Shown one piece after another: positions 1-6,967 of a stretch of DNA of 15,623 nucleotides. How positions within the stretch are numbered: the stretch's first letter is position 1; each line of letters opens with the position of its first letter. The DNA comes from Bacillota bacterium. GTDB lineage: Bacteria; Bacillota; Sulfobacillia; JAJZYS01; JAJYTV01. The notes under the pieces are model-generated. The model ran no database searches. It was not told the origin of the DNA and saw nothing but the letters and a program-made list of their open reading frames with translations. The DNA lies in assembly GCA_021810725.1 (NCBI GenBank), contig JAJZIE010000029.1:1-15623 (forward strand). The letters run 5' to 3'. The translations under genes were made by a program, and so were the position numbers.

Positions 1-1106
1 TGCCGCACTTTCGCCTGCAGGGGGAGGTCGGCGGCCGCGAAGTCCGGCTGAGCCACCTACTCACGCATTCGTCGGGCCTTCCGCCCTCTCCCGCGCTTGA
101 GATGTGCCTAGAGCATCCGCCGGATGGGTCGCCGGCCGCCATCGCCGACTACGACGCTCTGACGGACTACCTGGCCGATCTCGATAGGCCTCTCCTGGGG
201 CCTCCCGGTGTCTTTTTCAGCTACTCGAACGAGGGCTACGGCCTGCTTGGGGCCGTCGTGGAGGCGGTTTCGGGCGAGACTTACAGCCGGTATGTGGAGG
301 GCCGCATTCTGGGCCCTTGCGGCATGACCTCGAGCACGTTCCGCAACCCTGGCGCGAACGGCCTTGCGCGTGCCACGGAACTCTATGACGTTCGTCAACT
401 CGCGGGCGGCACGGAGGAGGTCTACCCGTCTCCCGGCTGGAGCGACGCACCTGCCATGATCGGAGCCGGCTGGCTGCGCGCGACCGTTCCGGATCTGCTG
501 CGTTACCTACAGATGTACCTTGGACGCGGCGAGATCGGAGGCGAACGTCTTCTTTCGGCCCAAGGTATCGCGAAGATGCTGCGACCACGCGTCGAGACGT
601 CGCCCGGCCGGTTCTACGCCTACGGGTTCGCCGTCGTACGCGACTTCTACGGGCACGACATGGTAGGTCACTCAGGCGGACTCAAGGGGGTAGGTGCCGA
701 TGTCGGCTTCATCCCCGAGCTTGGGCTGGCGGGCGCCGCACTGGCGAACTTGATGGGACCGGCCGCACGACAGACGGTGCAGGGTGGGCTCGCCTTTGCC
801 ATGGGACTTCCGGCAAGGCCGCTCCACCGGGACTACCCGCCCTTCGCACCGCAGCCTGCCCGCTTCAGGGACTACCTTGGCGCCTATCCTTCCGGCGAGG
901 GCGAGACGTATCGAACAACCTTGCGGGAGGGGGAGCTTTGGCTCGACGACGGGACGACGGCGCTTGCGCTCCAGCCTGTCGGCGAGGACGCCTTCGTGAT
1001 GCGCGAGCGCGACGACGAGACATACGTGCGCTTTCATCGCCACGGCGGTCAGGTGCGCGCCGTCAGCGTTGGCACACGCATGATTCTGCGGGTGGAGCCG
1101 ACCTGA
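1..1106 (+). CDS. Serine hydrolase, class C beta-lactamase-like (5' partial)
   Basis: This is the C-terminal part of a penicillin-binding-protein-like serine hydrolase (beta-lactamase class C/esterase EstB family, PF00144). The frame is open from base 3, so the start and the catalytic SxxK motif lie upstream of the window; 367 residues are visible. LSHLLTHSSGLP, encoded at about 48-83, is the conserved stretch that follows SxxK in this family. FSYSN at about 214-228 supplies the YxN motif, and GHSGGLKG near 664-687 fits the third active-site motif (HxG in place of KTG). The last ~85 residues form a separate beta-rich tail like those on many bacterial serine hydrolases of this type. The substrate cannot be told from sequence; peptidase, esterase and amidase activities all occur in the family. 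It converges on the binding-protein gene, leaving about 21 bases between the stops. Family assignment is confident, function is not. Confidence 0.85.
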   Translation, partial: PHFRLQGEVGGREVRLSHLLTHSSGLPPSPALEMCLEHPPDGSPAAIADYDALTDYLADLDRPLLGPPGVFFSYSNEGYGLLGAVVEAVSGETYSRYVEGRILGPCGMTSSTFRNPGANGLARATELYDVRQLAGGTEEVYPSPGWSDAPAMIGAGWLRATVPDLLRYLQMYLGRGEIGGERLLSAQGIAKMLRPRVETSPGRFYAYGFAVVRDFYGHDMVGHSGGLKGVGADVGFIPELGLAGAALANLMGPAARQTVQGGLAFAMGLPARPLHRDYPPFAPQPARFRDYLGAYPSGEGETYRTTLREGELWLDDGTTALALQPVGEDAFVMRERDDETYVRFHRHGGQVRAVSVGTRMILRVEPT

Positions 1107-1127
1107 CAGGTGGATGGGCCCGGGGCG

Positions 1128-2093
1128 CTATTGTGGCAGCCCCTCGGGAATCGCGTCGCGCTGCCCCCAGATCACGGGAGAGATCAACTCGTAGCCCTCC
1201 CGCTGCCAAAGGTTTCTCTGTACCTTGGCCAACGCGAAGCGGGCAAAGCTGTCGCCCGCCCCCGCGCCCTTGCCCTTGAGAACCGTCAGGGCGAGCAGCG
1301 AGAGCTGACCGTGCACGGTGCCCACCTTCGGGATCGTCATCGCGACGGAACTGTAGAGCGGCAGATCTTTCGGGTTCGCAAAGTCGAGGTCCGGCGGCAG
1401 CGCGACATAGTGCAGGTGGAGTTGGCGTGCCTGCGGCAGGAACGCCGAAGCGGCGTCGAGACCACCCGCCTGGAGCTGGGTCGGCAGCCCCTCTTCGGAG
1501 AACACCTGCTGAGGATTGTCCCAGGCACCCAGGATACGTCCGGCCGTGCCGGCGGGCAGCTGATAGATCTTCTCTGCGAGCTGCACCATCAGGTAGAAGG
1601 TCTGGCCCTGGGGATCGGTGGCGGGGTTCGTGCGGCCGAGCCGCAGCCCCGGTGTGGCGAGCAGTGTGAAGAGGTCCGCCAGCGGCCTCTTGCCCTGGGC
1701 AATGGCCGCGAACTCGGGCGCGTAGCGGCTCTTCGGGTTGTACGCGACCACCAGCGGGCTCGTCGCGAAGCCGATGGCCCAGGTTGCGCGCGATGATCCG
1801 AGCGCGGCGATCGGCCCAGTGCCCATGCTCTCGAACACGTCGGCCTGGATCACGCCGCCCGAAAGCTCGTGGGCAAGGGCCCAGGAGCCGCCGCCGCGCC
1901 CCTGGTAGGCGACACCGGTCGCCTTGGTGAACGCGGGGCCGAGGATCTGGTCGTTCATGTAGGCGAGCGAGCCCGCATACGCGACAGAAACCTGGCTGGG
2001 TCTGGACGCCTGCTTCGCCGGGCTCTGGCCGCAGCCTGCGAGCGTCAGGGCAAGGAGGCCGAGAAGGGCGGGGAGCGCAAGCCTAATAGACAA
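1128..2093 (-). CDS. Tungstate/molybdate-binding lipoprotein, WtpA/ModA-like
   Basis: This is a 321-residue extracytoplasmic solute-binding protein of an ABC importer. I place the start at TTG 2093 because GGAGG lies 8 bases upstream and the protein then opens with a compact lipoprotein signal: hydrophobic residues 5-19 and lipobox LAGC, with the lipidated Cys at 21. An ATG at 2153 would add 20 residues without signal character. Family signs in order are AGSL (40-43), a GGGS loop, FATSPLVVAYNPKSRYA, LRLGRTNPATDPQGQTFY, LAEKIYQ and ALPPDLDFANPKDLPLY. These match the archaeal-type WtpA/ModA group that binds tungstate or molybdate. The gene is divergent from a regulator with a PBP-like sensor, which supports an oxyanion role. 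Odd point: no wtpB/modB permease or modC ATPase is adjacent, since the next gene downstream is a convergent hydrolase. Which oxyanion it prefers, or whether it binds another anion, cannot be decided from sequence. Confidence 0.75.
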   Translation of the reverse strand: MSIRLALPALLGLLALTLAGCGQSPAKQASRPSQVSVAYAGSLAYMNDQILGPAFTKATGVAYQGRGGGSWALAHELSGGVIQADVFESMGTGPIAALGSSRATWAIGFATSPLVVAYNPKSRYAPEFAAIAQGKRPLADLFTLLATPGLRLGRTNPATDPQGQTFYLMVQLAEKIYQLPAGTAGRILGAWDNPQQVFSEEGLPTQLQAGGLDAASAFLPQARQLHLHYVALPPDLDFANPKDLPLYSSVAMTIPKVGTVHGQLSLLALTVLKGKGAGAGDSFARFALAKVQRNLWQREGYELISPVIWGQRDAIPEGLPQ

Positions 2094-2124
2094 GGCGGGA
2101 ACCTCCAACAGCGGCGATGTGTCT

Positions 2125-2153
2125 ACCTTAGCGCCGCACGGCCTAGCAGGCAA
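2125..2153 (-). promoter_or_regulatory. Weak candidate promoter for the binding-protein gene
   Basis: Read on the - strand, TTGCCT (2153-2148) and TAAGGT (2130-2125) are separated by exactly 17 bases and would start a transcript about 25 bases before the TTG start at 2093. Both boxes match the sigma-70 consensus poorly, so the call rests on spacing and position. The palindromes at 2155-2180 directly abut the -35 side. Confidence 0.25.
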
Positions 2154-2154
2154 G

Positions 2155-2180
2155 AATGTTTTACATTGTGTATGCTACAC
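2155..2180. promoter_or_regulatory. Twin palindromes, candidate operator for the XRE-PBP regulator
   Basis: Two perfect inverted repeats of the same geometry sit end to end: AATGT-TTT-ACATT (2155-2167) and GTGTA-TGC-TACAC (2168-2180). Each has 5-base arms and a 3-base spacer, with centres 13 bases apart. They lie in the shared region between the binding-protein gene (-) and the regulator (+), 29 bases before the regulator start. TATGCT at 2171-2176 could be the regulator's own -10 box, so a protein bound here could block both promoters. The symmetry is read directly; that the neighbouring regulator binds it is inference. It does not resemble the ModE operator of enterobacteria. Confidence 0.5.
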
Positions 2181-2209
2181 TTTGCATCGGAGACCGGGAG
2201 GGATGAGCC

Positions 2210-3286
2210 ATGGCGCAGCTCCGCAATCGCCTGCGCGACGTGCGCATGGCCCGTGGCCTGACACAGCAGGCTCTGGCGCAGCGTGCGGGTCTCACGCGCC
2301 AGACCGTGGGAGCCATCGAGGCTGGCGACTATGGACCGAGCCTCGAGGTTGGTCTTCGCTTGGCCGGGGCCCTGGATGTGCCGATCGGCGACATCTTTTC
2401 GCTGCGCAAGGCGGATACACCCGACGGTGGGCTCCTGCCGCGGGCGGGAACGGCGCGCGTGTTGTCGGCCGTGATCGGCGGCCGTGAGGTGCTGCGGGGG
2501 GTTGGGCAGCTTGGCGCGTACCGCTGGCCGGCCGCGGCGGCGGACGGACTGGCCGAGGTGGACGCCGAAGGCGCCGTGTCCTTTCAGCGCTTTGGCGATC
2601 TTCGCCAGGACACCGTCTTCATCGCGGGCTGCGATCCCGCCCTCGGGCTGGTCGCGGACCATTTGCAGCGCCAGGGGACGCGGGCCTTCTGGTTCACGGC
2701 GGGAAGCGGCGAGGCGCGCGAACAGCTGCGCTTGGGGCGCGCGCATTTCGCCGCCGTGCATTGGACCGAAGGCGAGGAGCCACCCGAGCCGCCCCCGGAG
2801 GTTGCGCGGGTCATTCTTTCGCGCTGGCAGATGGGCATCGTCGCGCGCAAGGGGTCAGAACTGTCCGGAGATGCGGTTGCCCTCGCGAGGCCGGGACTGC
2901 GGATCGTCAACAGGGAGCGGGGAGCAGGCGCGCGTCGCCTGCTGGACCGACTGATCGGGGAGGCGGCTCTTTCGCCGGCACGCGTCCTGGGCTACGACAG
3001 GGAACTGCCGGGGCACTGGGAGGTTGTCGAAGCGATTGCGCGCGGGGAGGCGGACCTGGGGATCGCGAGCGCCGCCGCCGCCGCGGCATGCTCGCTCGCC
3101 TTCCGCCCGCTCACGGTGGAGACATGCGAGGTGTGGTGGCGGGTGGAGACGGTGGGCAAGGAGACCGCGGAGCGGCTCCTGGGCACGCTGAGGAGCGCAG
3201 CCTTCGGCCACGACCTTACGGCCTTCGGCCCGTTCGACACAAGCCGGACCGGGGCCGCTCCGGACGATCAGCGGGGCAGGGGGTAA
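2210..3286 (+). CDS. XRE-type HTH regulator with PBP-like sensor domain
   Basis: This is a 358-residue one-component transcription regulator. Residues ~3-58 form an XRE/Cro-type helix-turn-helix (RMARGLTQQALAQRAGLTRQ, then TVGAIEAGDYGPSLEVGLRL). Residues ~90-320 match the PBP-like domain (PF12727/COG1910) related to molybdate-binding proteins, seen in FIAGCDPALGLVADHL, the GSGEAREQLRLG helix and the repeat of alpha/beta elements after it. In this family the domain is thought to sense an oxyanion such as molybdate or tungstate and alter DNA binding. The ATG at 2210 has GGGAGGG seven bases upstream. The gene is divergent from the WtpA-like binding protein, so control of that gene and of itself through the palindromes at 2155-2180 is the natural reading. 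Its 3' end overlaps the convergent lipoprotein gene by 19 bases. Repressor versus activator, and the exact ligand, are unknown. Confidence 0.85.
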   Translation: MAQLRNRLRDVRMARGLTQQALAQRAGLTRQTVGAIEAGDYGPSLEVGLRLAGALDVPIGDIFSLRKADTPDGGLLPRAGTARVLSAVIGGREVLRGVGQLGAYRWPAAAADGLAEVDAEGAVSFQRFGDLRQDTVFIAGCDPALGLVADHLQRQGTRAFWFTAGSGEAREQLRLGRAHFAAVHWTEGEEPPEPPPEVARVILSRWQMGIVARKGSELSGDAVALARPGLRIVNRERGAGARRLLDRLIGEAALSPARVLGYDRELPGHWEVVEAIARGEADLGIASAAAAAACSLAFRPLTVETCEVWWRVETVGKETAERLLGTLRSAAFGHDLTAFGPFDTSRTGAAPDDQRGRG

Positions 3287-4422
3287 CGCCCGAGGATATC
3301 CTGGGCGAGGCTTGCCTCCGCTTCGGGCAAAGCGACGACGACCTCCTCGAAGCCGCTCTGCCCGGGCCTCGGCGCGATGGCGAGACCCCAGACGGGGTAG
3401 TGGTAGCCCTTGACGGTGCCGTGGTAGGCGATGACGTAATCGGACAGCCAATGCTCGGAGACGTCGGGTGTCGCGGTGGCGTCCGGGAGCACCACCTGCG
3501 GCGCGGGCAAGGCCCCGTCCGTCAGGCTGACGACGCTGCAGCCGACGCATGGGGCCGTCTCCACTTCGACGAAGGCGGCAGGATCGCCGGGATCCCTGAG
3601 GCGCCAGATCGTGAAGCCGCCGCCCAGACGCTCGCTTGTCTCCTGCCAGGCTGGCGGACCGTAGACGGTGACGCTGCCGGCCGCGTAGGGGACGACGCCG
3701 GGCCCCGCGGGATCCGGCATGGTCGACTGGCCGATCGGCAGTCCGTACGCGAGGTCCTGCCAGAGATCGGATCCGGCGGCCACGGGATAAGTTTGCAGGC
3801 TGCCCGACCGCGGGTCCATGACGTACGTGGCGTTCGGGGCCAGGATACCCATGCGCTCGCCGGCCACGACGACGCCCGCGTCGGACGTCAGGTTCTCGGG
3901 CGCCATGGTGATCTGCCCCGTGCGCAGGTCGAGCATCCCGGCGCCGATGGTCGTCGCCGTGCCGGCGACGTCGAGCGTGAAGCCCAGGTAGGGGCCGGAC
4001 GTGCCGACGAAGTGCAAATCGGCCGACTGCAGGCCGGCGCTGGCCGGGATCTCCGCGACAAGCCTGCCGCTGCCCGCGAGGGGGCCGCTTCCTGGCGTCG
4101 GCGAGACCTCGACGGCGAACGGATGGGGCATGACGAGCGCGCCGCCCGCGTCCTGGGCGTCGGCATAGGAACTCCACACGAGGCCATACGGCGTCAGGGC
4201 GACATCAAGGCCAGGCGTGTTGGCCAGCACGTCCTGCGGCAGATACGCCGTATAGCCGTCGACCGCGACGGGGGTACCGGCCGGGACGGCCGCTGCCTTG
4301 GCCGCGGTCTTGTGCGATGCGGTCTTCTTATGCGCAGGCGCAGCGCCATGCCCGCCGCAGCCGCCGAGCAGAGCCAATAGCGCCGTCACGCCAGCGATTC
4401 GCCAAATATGTCGATGCGTCAT
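3268..4422 (-). CDS. Hypothetical secreted lipoprotein with CVGC motif
   Basis: I do not recognise the family. The start is ATG 4422, with AGAGG six bases upstream, giving 384 residues and a clean lipoprotein signal: basic residues 3-8, hydrophobic residues 9-19, and lipobox LGGC with Cys22. A His/Lys/Ala-rich linker (about 23-50) follows, then a Gly/Pro/Thr-rich, probably all-beta extracytoplasmic body with several short Y/W-containing repeats of strand-like character. The only cysteines in the mature domain appear to be the pair in PCVGC (292 and 295), which could form a disulfide or bind metal; there is no heme-type CxxCH. The C-terminal part contains HWLSDYVIAYHG and HYPVWGLAIA. The gene is convergent with the XRE-PBP regulator, overlapping its end, and divergent from the menG-hem run. 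Nothing in the context fixes a role. It could be an envelope sensor or a structural lipoprotein. Confidence 0.8.
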   Translation of the reverse strand: MTHRHIWRIAGVTALLALLGGCGGHGAAPAHKKTASHKTAAKAAAVPAGTPVAVDGYTAYLPQDVLANTPGLDVALTPYGLVWSSYADAQDAGGALVMPHPFAVEVSPTPGSGPLAGSGRLVAEIPASAGLQSADLHFVGTSGPYLGFTLDVAGTATTIGAGMLDLRTGQITMAPENLTSDAGVVVAGERMGILAPNATYVMDPRSGSLQTYPVAAGSDLWQDLAYGLPIGQSTMPDPAGPGVVPYAAGSVTVYGPPAWQETSERLGGGFTIWRLRDPGDPAAFVEVETAPCVGCSVVSLTDGALPAPQVVLPDATATPDVSEHWLSDYVIAYHGTVKGYHYPVWGLAIAPRPGQSGFEEVVVALPEAEASLAQDILGRYPLPR

Positions 4423-4533
4423 CGAGTGCCTCTCTGCCTTTGAATGCCAAAACGCCAAATTAGGCGATGGGCCCAATATAACGTACACACCAGCACTTGG
4501 CGAGTGGTGCGACCAACGCCGGGACCGAACCTG

Positions 4534-4542
4534 TGCTAAACT
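4534..4542 (+). promoter_or_regulatory. Candidate extended -10 promoter of the menG-hem run
   Basis: TGCTAAACT fits the extended -10 pattern TGnTATAAT, with a 4/6 match in the hexamer. It would start transcription near 4549, about 34 bases before the ATG at 4583. No good -35 box lies 16-18 bases upstream, which extended -10 promoters tolerate. The rest of the 160-base divergent gap (4423-4582) holds TATAAC at 4477-4482 without a partner box and a short CGCC/GGCG inverted repeat at 4453-4466, neither convincing. Confidence 0.3.
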
Positions 4543-4582
4543 GTGCAAGGAGTCGTCGGGCTGCCGCTGGAGGCATCTCGTC

Positions 4583-4894
4583 ATGCGCAATCGCTGGCTT
4601 CTCACGTTCGGCGGCATCGGCCTCGTGGCCGGCATCATCCTCGTTCTGATCACAGGAGCGATCGCCGCCGTCTATCTCGCGTTGATCGGTATCCTGTTGC
4701 TCGTTGCAGGTTTCCTGGTCGGTCCGCGCTACCGCGCGGAGCTCTCGGAGCCGCCCGCCGGTTACGTGTGGACCGGTGAGCGCTTTGTCGACCCGACCAG
4801 CAATCGTACGGTGGATGTCTGGCAGCATCCCGCTTCCGGTCAGCGCGCCTATGTGCTGGCCAAGGATGGGAACGATCCCGAGCGGGGAAGTTGA
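4583..4894 (+). CDS. Small two-helix membrane protein upstream of menG
   Basis: This is a 103-residue protein I do not recognise. The ATG at 4583 has GGAGG nine bases upstream (4569-4573); the longer open frame reaching back to 4298 has no signal and runs through the divergent promoter region. Residues ~5-25 and ~28-48 form two closely spaced transmembrane helices (GGIGLVAGIILVLITGAIAA and LALIGILLLVAGFLVG). A short soluble tail follows, with WTGERFVDPTSNRTVDVWQH and PASGQRAYV, a Trp/Tyr-rich two-strand-like unit. The stop is only three bases before the menG start, so the two are almost certainly co-transcribed and translationally coupled. It may anchor or assist a membrane-associated quinone or heme step, but that is only a guess from position. 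Confidence 0.75.
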   Translation: MRNRWLLTFGGIGLVAGIILVLITGAIAAVYLALIGILLLVAGFLVGPRYRAELSEPPAGYVWTGERFVDPTSNRTVDVWQHPASGQRAYVLAKDGNDPERGS

Positions 4895-4897
4895 AGC

Positions 4898-5626
4898 ATG
4901 GGAGGATCCCTTTTGGCCCGCCACGATTCGCATGACGCCAAGATCCGCCGCATCTTCGGCGACATCGCGCAGGTCTACGATCCGATGAACCGCGTGATCA
5001 CCCTTGGCCAATGGGGCAGGTGGCAGCGTCGGTTCCTCGAGCTTTGCGCGCCCGGGCCCGGTGAGCGTTGTCTCGATCTGGCCACCGGAACGGGAGACCT
5101 CGCGATCCTCCTCGCCGGCATGCAGCCCGAGATGCACGTGACCGGCCTCGACCTCAGCCGCGACATGCTCGCCGTGGCCGAGCGCAAGGTCGCGGAGCGC
5201 GGACTGGCGTCCCGCATCGACCTCGTGGAGGGCAACGCGCTTGACTTGCCGTTTCCGGACGCCAGCTTCGATCTCGTCACCTGCGGTTTCGGACTGCGCA
5301 ACTTTCCGGACCTGCAGGCGGCGCTCGGGGAGATGCGCCGCGTGCTTAGGCCGGGTGGCCGGGCGCTCTCACTCGAGGTGTCTCGGCCGACCAGCCGTCT
5401 CGTCTTCTTTGGTTTCAAGCTCTTTTTCTACGGCATCGTGCCGGTGCTCGGCCGTCTCGCGGGCAGTCGCGGCGCGGCGTACACCTGGTTGCCGGAATCG
5501 CATCGCAAGTTCCCCGGCCGCGCCGTCCTGGCGGAGATGTACCGCAAGGCGGGCTTCACGGAGGTCAAGGCGTGGCCGTTGACCCTTGGATCGGTCGCAA
5601 TTCACCGGGGGGTGGCTGCGCCATGA
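4898..5626 (+). CDS. menG: Demethylmenaquinone methyltransferase (MenG/UbiE)
   Basis: This is a SAM-dependent C-methyltransferase of the UbiE/MenG family. It methylates demethylmenaquinone (or the ubiquinone precursor in organisms that make it) in the last steps of quinone synthesis at the cytoplasmic membrane. At 242 residues it has the usual length. Visible signs are the N-terminal FGDIAQVYDPMN, SAM-binding motif I LDLATGTGDLAI, GLDLSRDML, then GNALDLPFPDASFD and the family signature VTCGFGLRNFPD. After that come LRPGGRALSLE and the KFPGRAVLAEMYRKAGF tail. It follows the small membrane protein by three bases, and its TGA overlaps the hemA ATG in an ATGA. Menaquinone rather than ubiquinone is inferred from the overall Gram-positive-like context, so ubiE is an equally used name. 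Confidence 0.93.
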   Translation: MGGSLLARHDSHDAKIRRIFGDIAQVYDPMNRVITLGQWGRWQRRFLELCAPGPGERCLDLATGTGDLAILLAGMQPEMHVTGLDLSRDMLAVAERKVAERGLASRIDLVEGNALDLPFPDASFDLVTCGFGLRNFPDLQAALGEMRRVLRPGGRALSLEVSRPTSRLVFFGFKLFFYGIVPVLGRLAGSRGAAYTWLPESHRKFPGRAVLAEMYRKAGFTEVKAWPLTLGSVAIHRGVAAP

Positions 5627-6903
5627 GGACGGGCTGGACATTCCTCGGTATCAGCCATCAGGGCACGGACCTCGACACCCGCGGACGATTGACCCTGGAA
5701 CCTCATGTCGACGAGGTATACCGCCGGGTGCTGGCGACCGCGGACGAGGCGTTCGTCCTGCATACCTGCAACCGCAGCGAGATCTACGCCTTCGGCGTCG
5801 TCGAGGAGGTGGCTCCCGCCCTGCAGGCGATCTTCGCCGAGGTGACGGGCACGCCGCCTGCCGTCCTGGGCCGCTACGCGTTCACGCTCGACGGGCAGGA
5901 CGTGGTACGCCACCTCTTTCTCGTGGCGGCGGGCCTTGAGGCCCAGATCGTCGGCGAGACGCAGATCCTCGGCCAGATCAAGCAGGCCTTCAACCGGGCC
6001 GCCGCGGCCGAGGCGGTGGGCAAGGAAGTCAGCATGCTCGTGCAGGGGGCGCTGGCCGCTGCACGGCGCGCCCACCGCGAAACGGGCATGGACGAGCATC
6101 CCGTGTCGGTCGGCAGCGCCGCCGTCGCTCTTGCGAAGCGGTCGCTTGGCAGCCTCTCCGGCCGCAGCGTCCTGCTGATCGGCGCGGGCGAGGTTGCTGA
6201 GCTCTGCTGCCAGCATCTGCGCGAAGCGGCGGACGTCGAGATCGTGATCGCGAACCGCACGCGCCAGCGCGCGGCACGACTTGCCAAGGCGTTTGGCGGA
6301 ACATCCGTCGGCTGGGCTCAGATCGACGAGTGTCTCGCCAAGGCCGATATCGTGCTGAGCTCGACCGGCGCCCCGCACGAGGTGCTCTACGCGCGCGACA
6401 TCAAGGAGGCCATGCGCCGCCGGGGAGGTCGGCGCATGGTCCTCGTCGATCTCTCGCTGCCGCGCGACATCGAGCCCAGCTGCGCTGCGCTGCCAGGGGT
6501 CGAGGTGAGCAACCTCGACGATCTCGCGGCCATCAGCCAGGCCCAGCGCCAGGAACGCCTGCGCGAGGCCGAGGCCGCGGAGGCTATCGTTCTCGCGGCC
6601 GCCGCGGACTTCGAACGCCGCCGCTGTGAGCGCCAGGCGCTGCCATTGATCCGCTCCCTGCGCGGCAAGGCGGAGGAAGTGCGGGACAAGGAATTGAGGC
6701 GCGCCCTGCACCGACTCGGCGACGTGCCGGAGACGGAGCGGCAGGTGATCGAGCAGCTGGCGTCCCGCATCGTCAACAAGCTTCTGAACGAGCCCACCCT
6801 GGCTCTCAAGGAGTGCGCCTTGCGCGAGGATGGCGAGAGCTGTCTGCGCCTCGCGGCCGATATTTTCCACCTGGACGGCCCGGACTGGCCGCAGGAAGCC
6901 TGA
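5623..6903 (+). CDS. hemA: Glutamyl-tRNA reductase HemA
   Basis: This enzyme carries out the first committed step of C5-route tetrapyrrole synthesis: NADPH-dependent reduction of glutamyl-tRNA(Glu) to glutamate-1-semialdehyde. The ATG at 5623 overlaps the menG stop (ATGA) and has a G-rich GGGGGGTGG upstream; the resulting 426 residues match the family. The catalytic Cys is Cys49 in LHTCNRSEIY. HLFLVAAGLEAQIVGETQIL is the signature after the catalytic domain. VLLIGAGEVAEL is the NADPH-binding loop, followed by VIANRTRQRA and LVDLSLPRDIEP. The C-terminal ~100 residues form the charged helical dimerisation domain. The N-terminus reads FLGISHQGTDLDTRGRL, where most HemAs have a His after GIS or GLN, so the start fits well. 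hemX, which often lies between hemA and hemC in Bacillota, is absent, as is hemL. Confidence 0.97.
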   Translation: MRTGWTFLGISHQGTDLDTRGRLTLEPHVDEVYRRVLATADEAFVLHTCNRSEIYAFGVVEEVAPALQAIFAEVTGTPPAVLGRYAFTLDGQDVVRHLFLVAAGLEAQIVGETQILGQIKQAFNRAAAAEAVGKEVSMLVQGALAAARRAHRETGMDEHPVSVGSAAVALAKRSLGSLSGRSVLLIGAGEVAELCCQHLREAADVEIVIANRTRQRAARLAKAFGGTSVGWAQIDECLAKADIVLSSTGAPHEVLYARDIKEAMRRRGGRRMVLVDLSLPRDIEPSCAALPGVEVSNLDDLAAISQAQRQERLREAEAAEAIVLAAAADFERRRCERQALPLIRSLRGKAEEVRDKELRRALHRLGDVPETERQVIEQLASRIVNKLLNEPTLALKECALREDGESCLRLAADIFHLDGPDWPQEA

Positions 6904-6910
6904 GTAAGTG

Positions 6911-6941
6911 GCCGGGAGGTCCCAGCGCGGGGCTTCCCGGC
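6911..6941 (+). promoter_or_regulatory. Hairpin between hemA and hemC
   Basis: Bases 6911-6923 pair without a bulge with 6929-6941, giving a 13-bp stem that includes two G-U pairs (6918/6934 and 6920/6932) and a 5-base AGCGC loop. It ends about 15 bases before the strong hemC ribosome binding site (AGGGGTGAT). There is no T-run after it, so it is not a normal intrinsic terminator. It could stabilise the upstream mRNA, mark a processing site, or set the hemA to hemC ratio. The pairing is read directly; the role is inference. Confidence 0.55.
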
Positions 6942-6967
6942 TGAGCCTGTCACCTAGGGGTGATTGA

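Noticed and set aside
2093..2153. ATG at 2153 as the start of the binding protein
   Set aside because: It adds 20 polar residues ahead of the lipoprotein signal, would put the candidate -35 and -10 boxes inside the gene, and has no good ribosome binding site, unlike TTG 2093.
2855..4177. A 440-codon - strand frame overlapping the regulator and lipoprotein
   Set aside because: The product is extremely Arg-rich and signal-free, and it is out of frame with the lipoprotein whose lipobox and ribosome binding site are clear.
2761..4380. A long + strand open frame running through the regulator's end and across the unknown lipoprotein gene
   Set aside because: Its product is Arg/Gly/Asp-rich low-complexity sequence with no domain, it overlaps two genes with clear domain or signal features, and such frames are common opposite G+C-rich genes.
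4453..4482. CGCC-AAATTA-GGCG inverted repeat and TATAAC box in the divergent gap before the menG run
   Set aside because: The 4-base arms are expected by chance, and TATAAC has no -35 partner on either strand at a workable distance.
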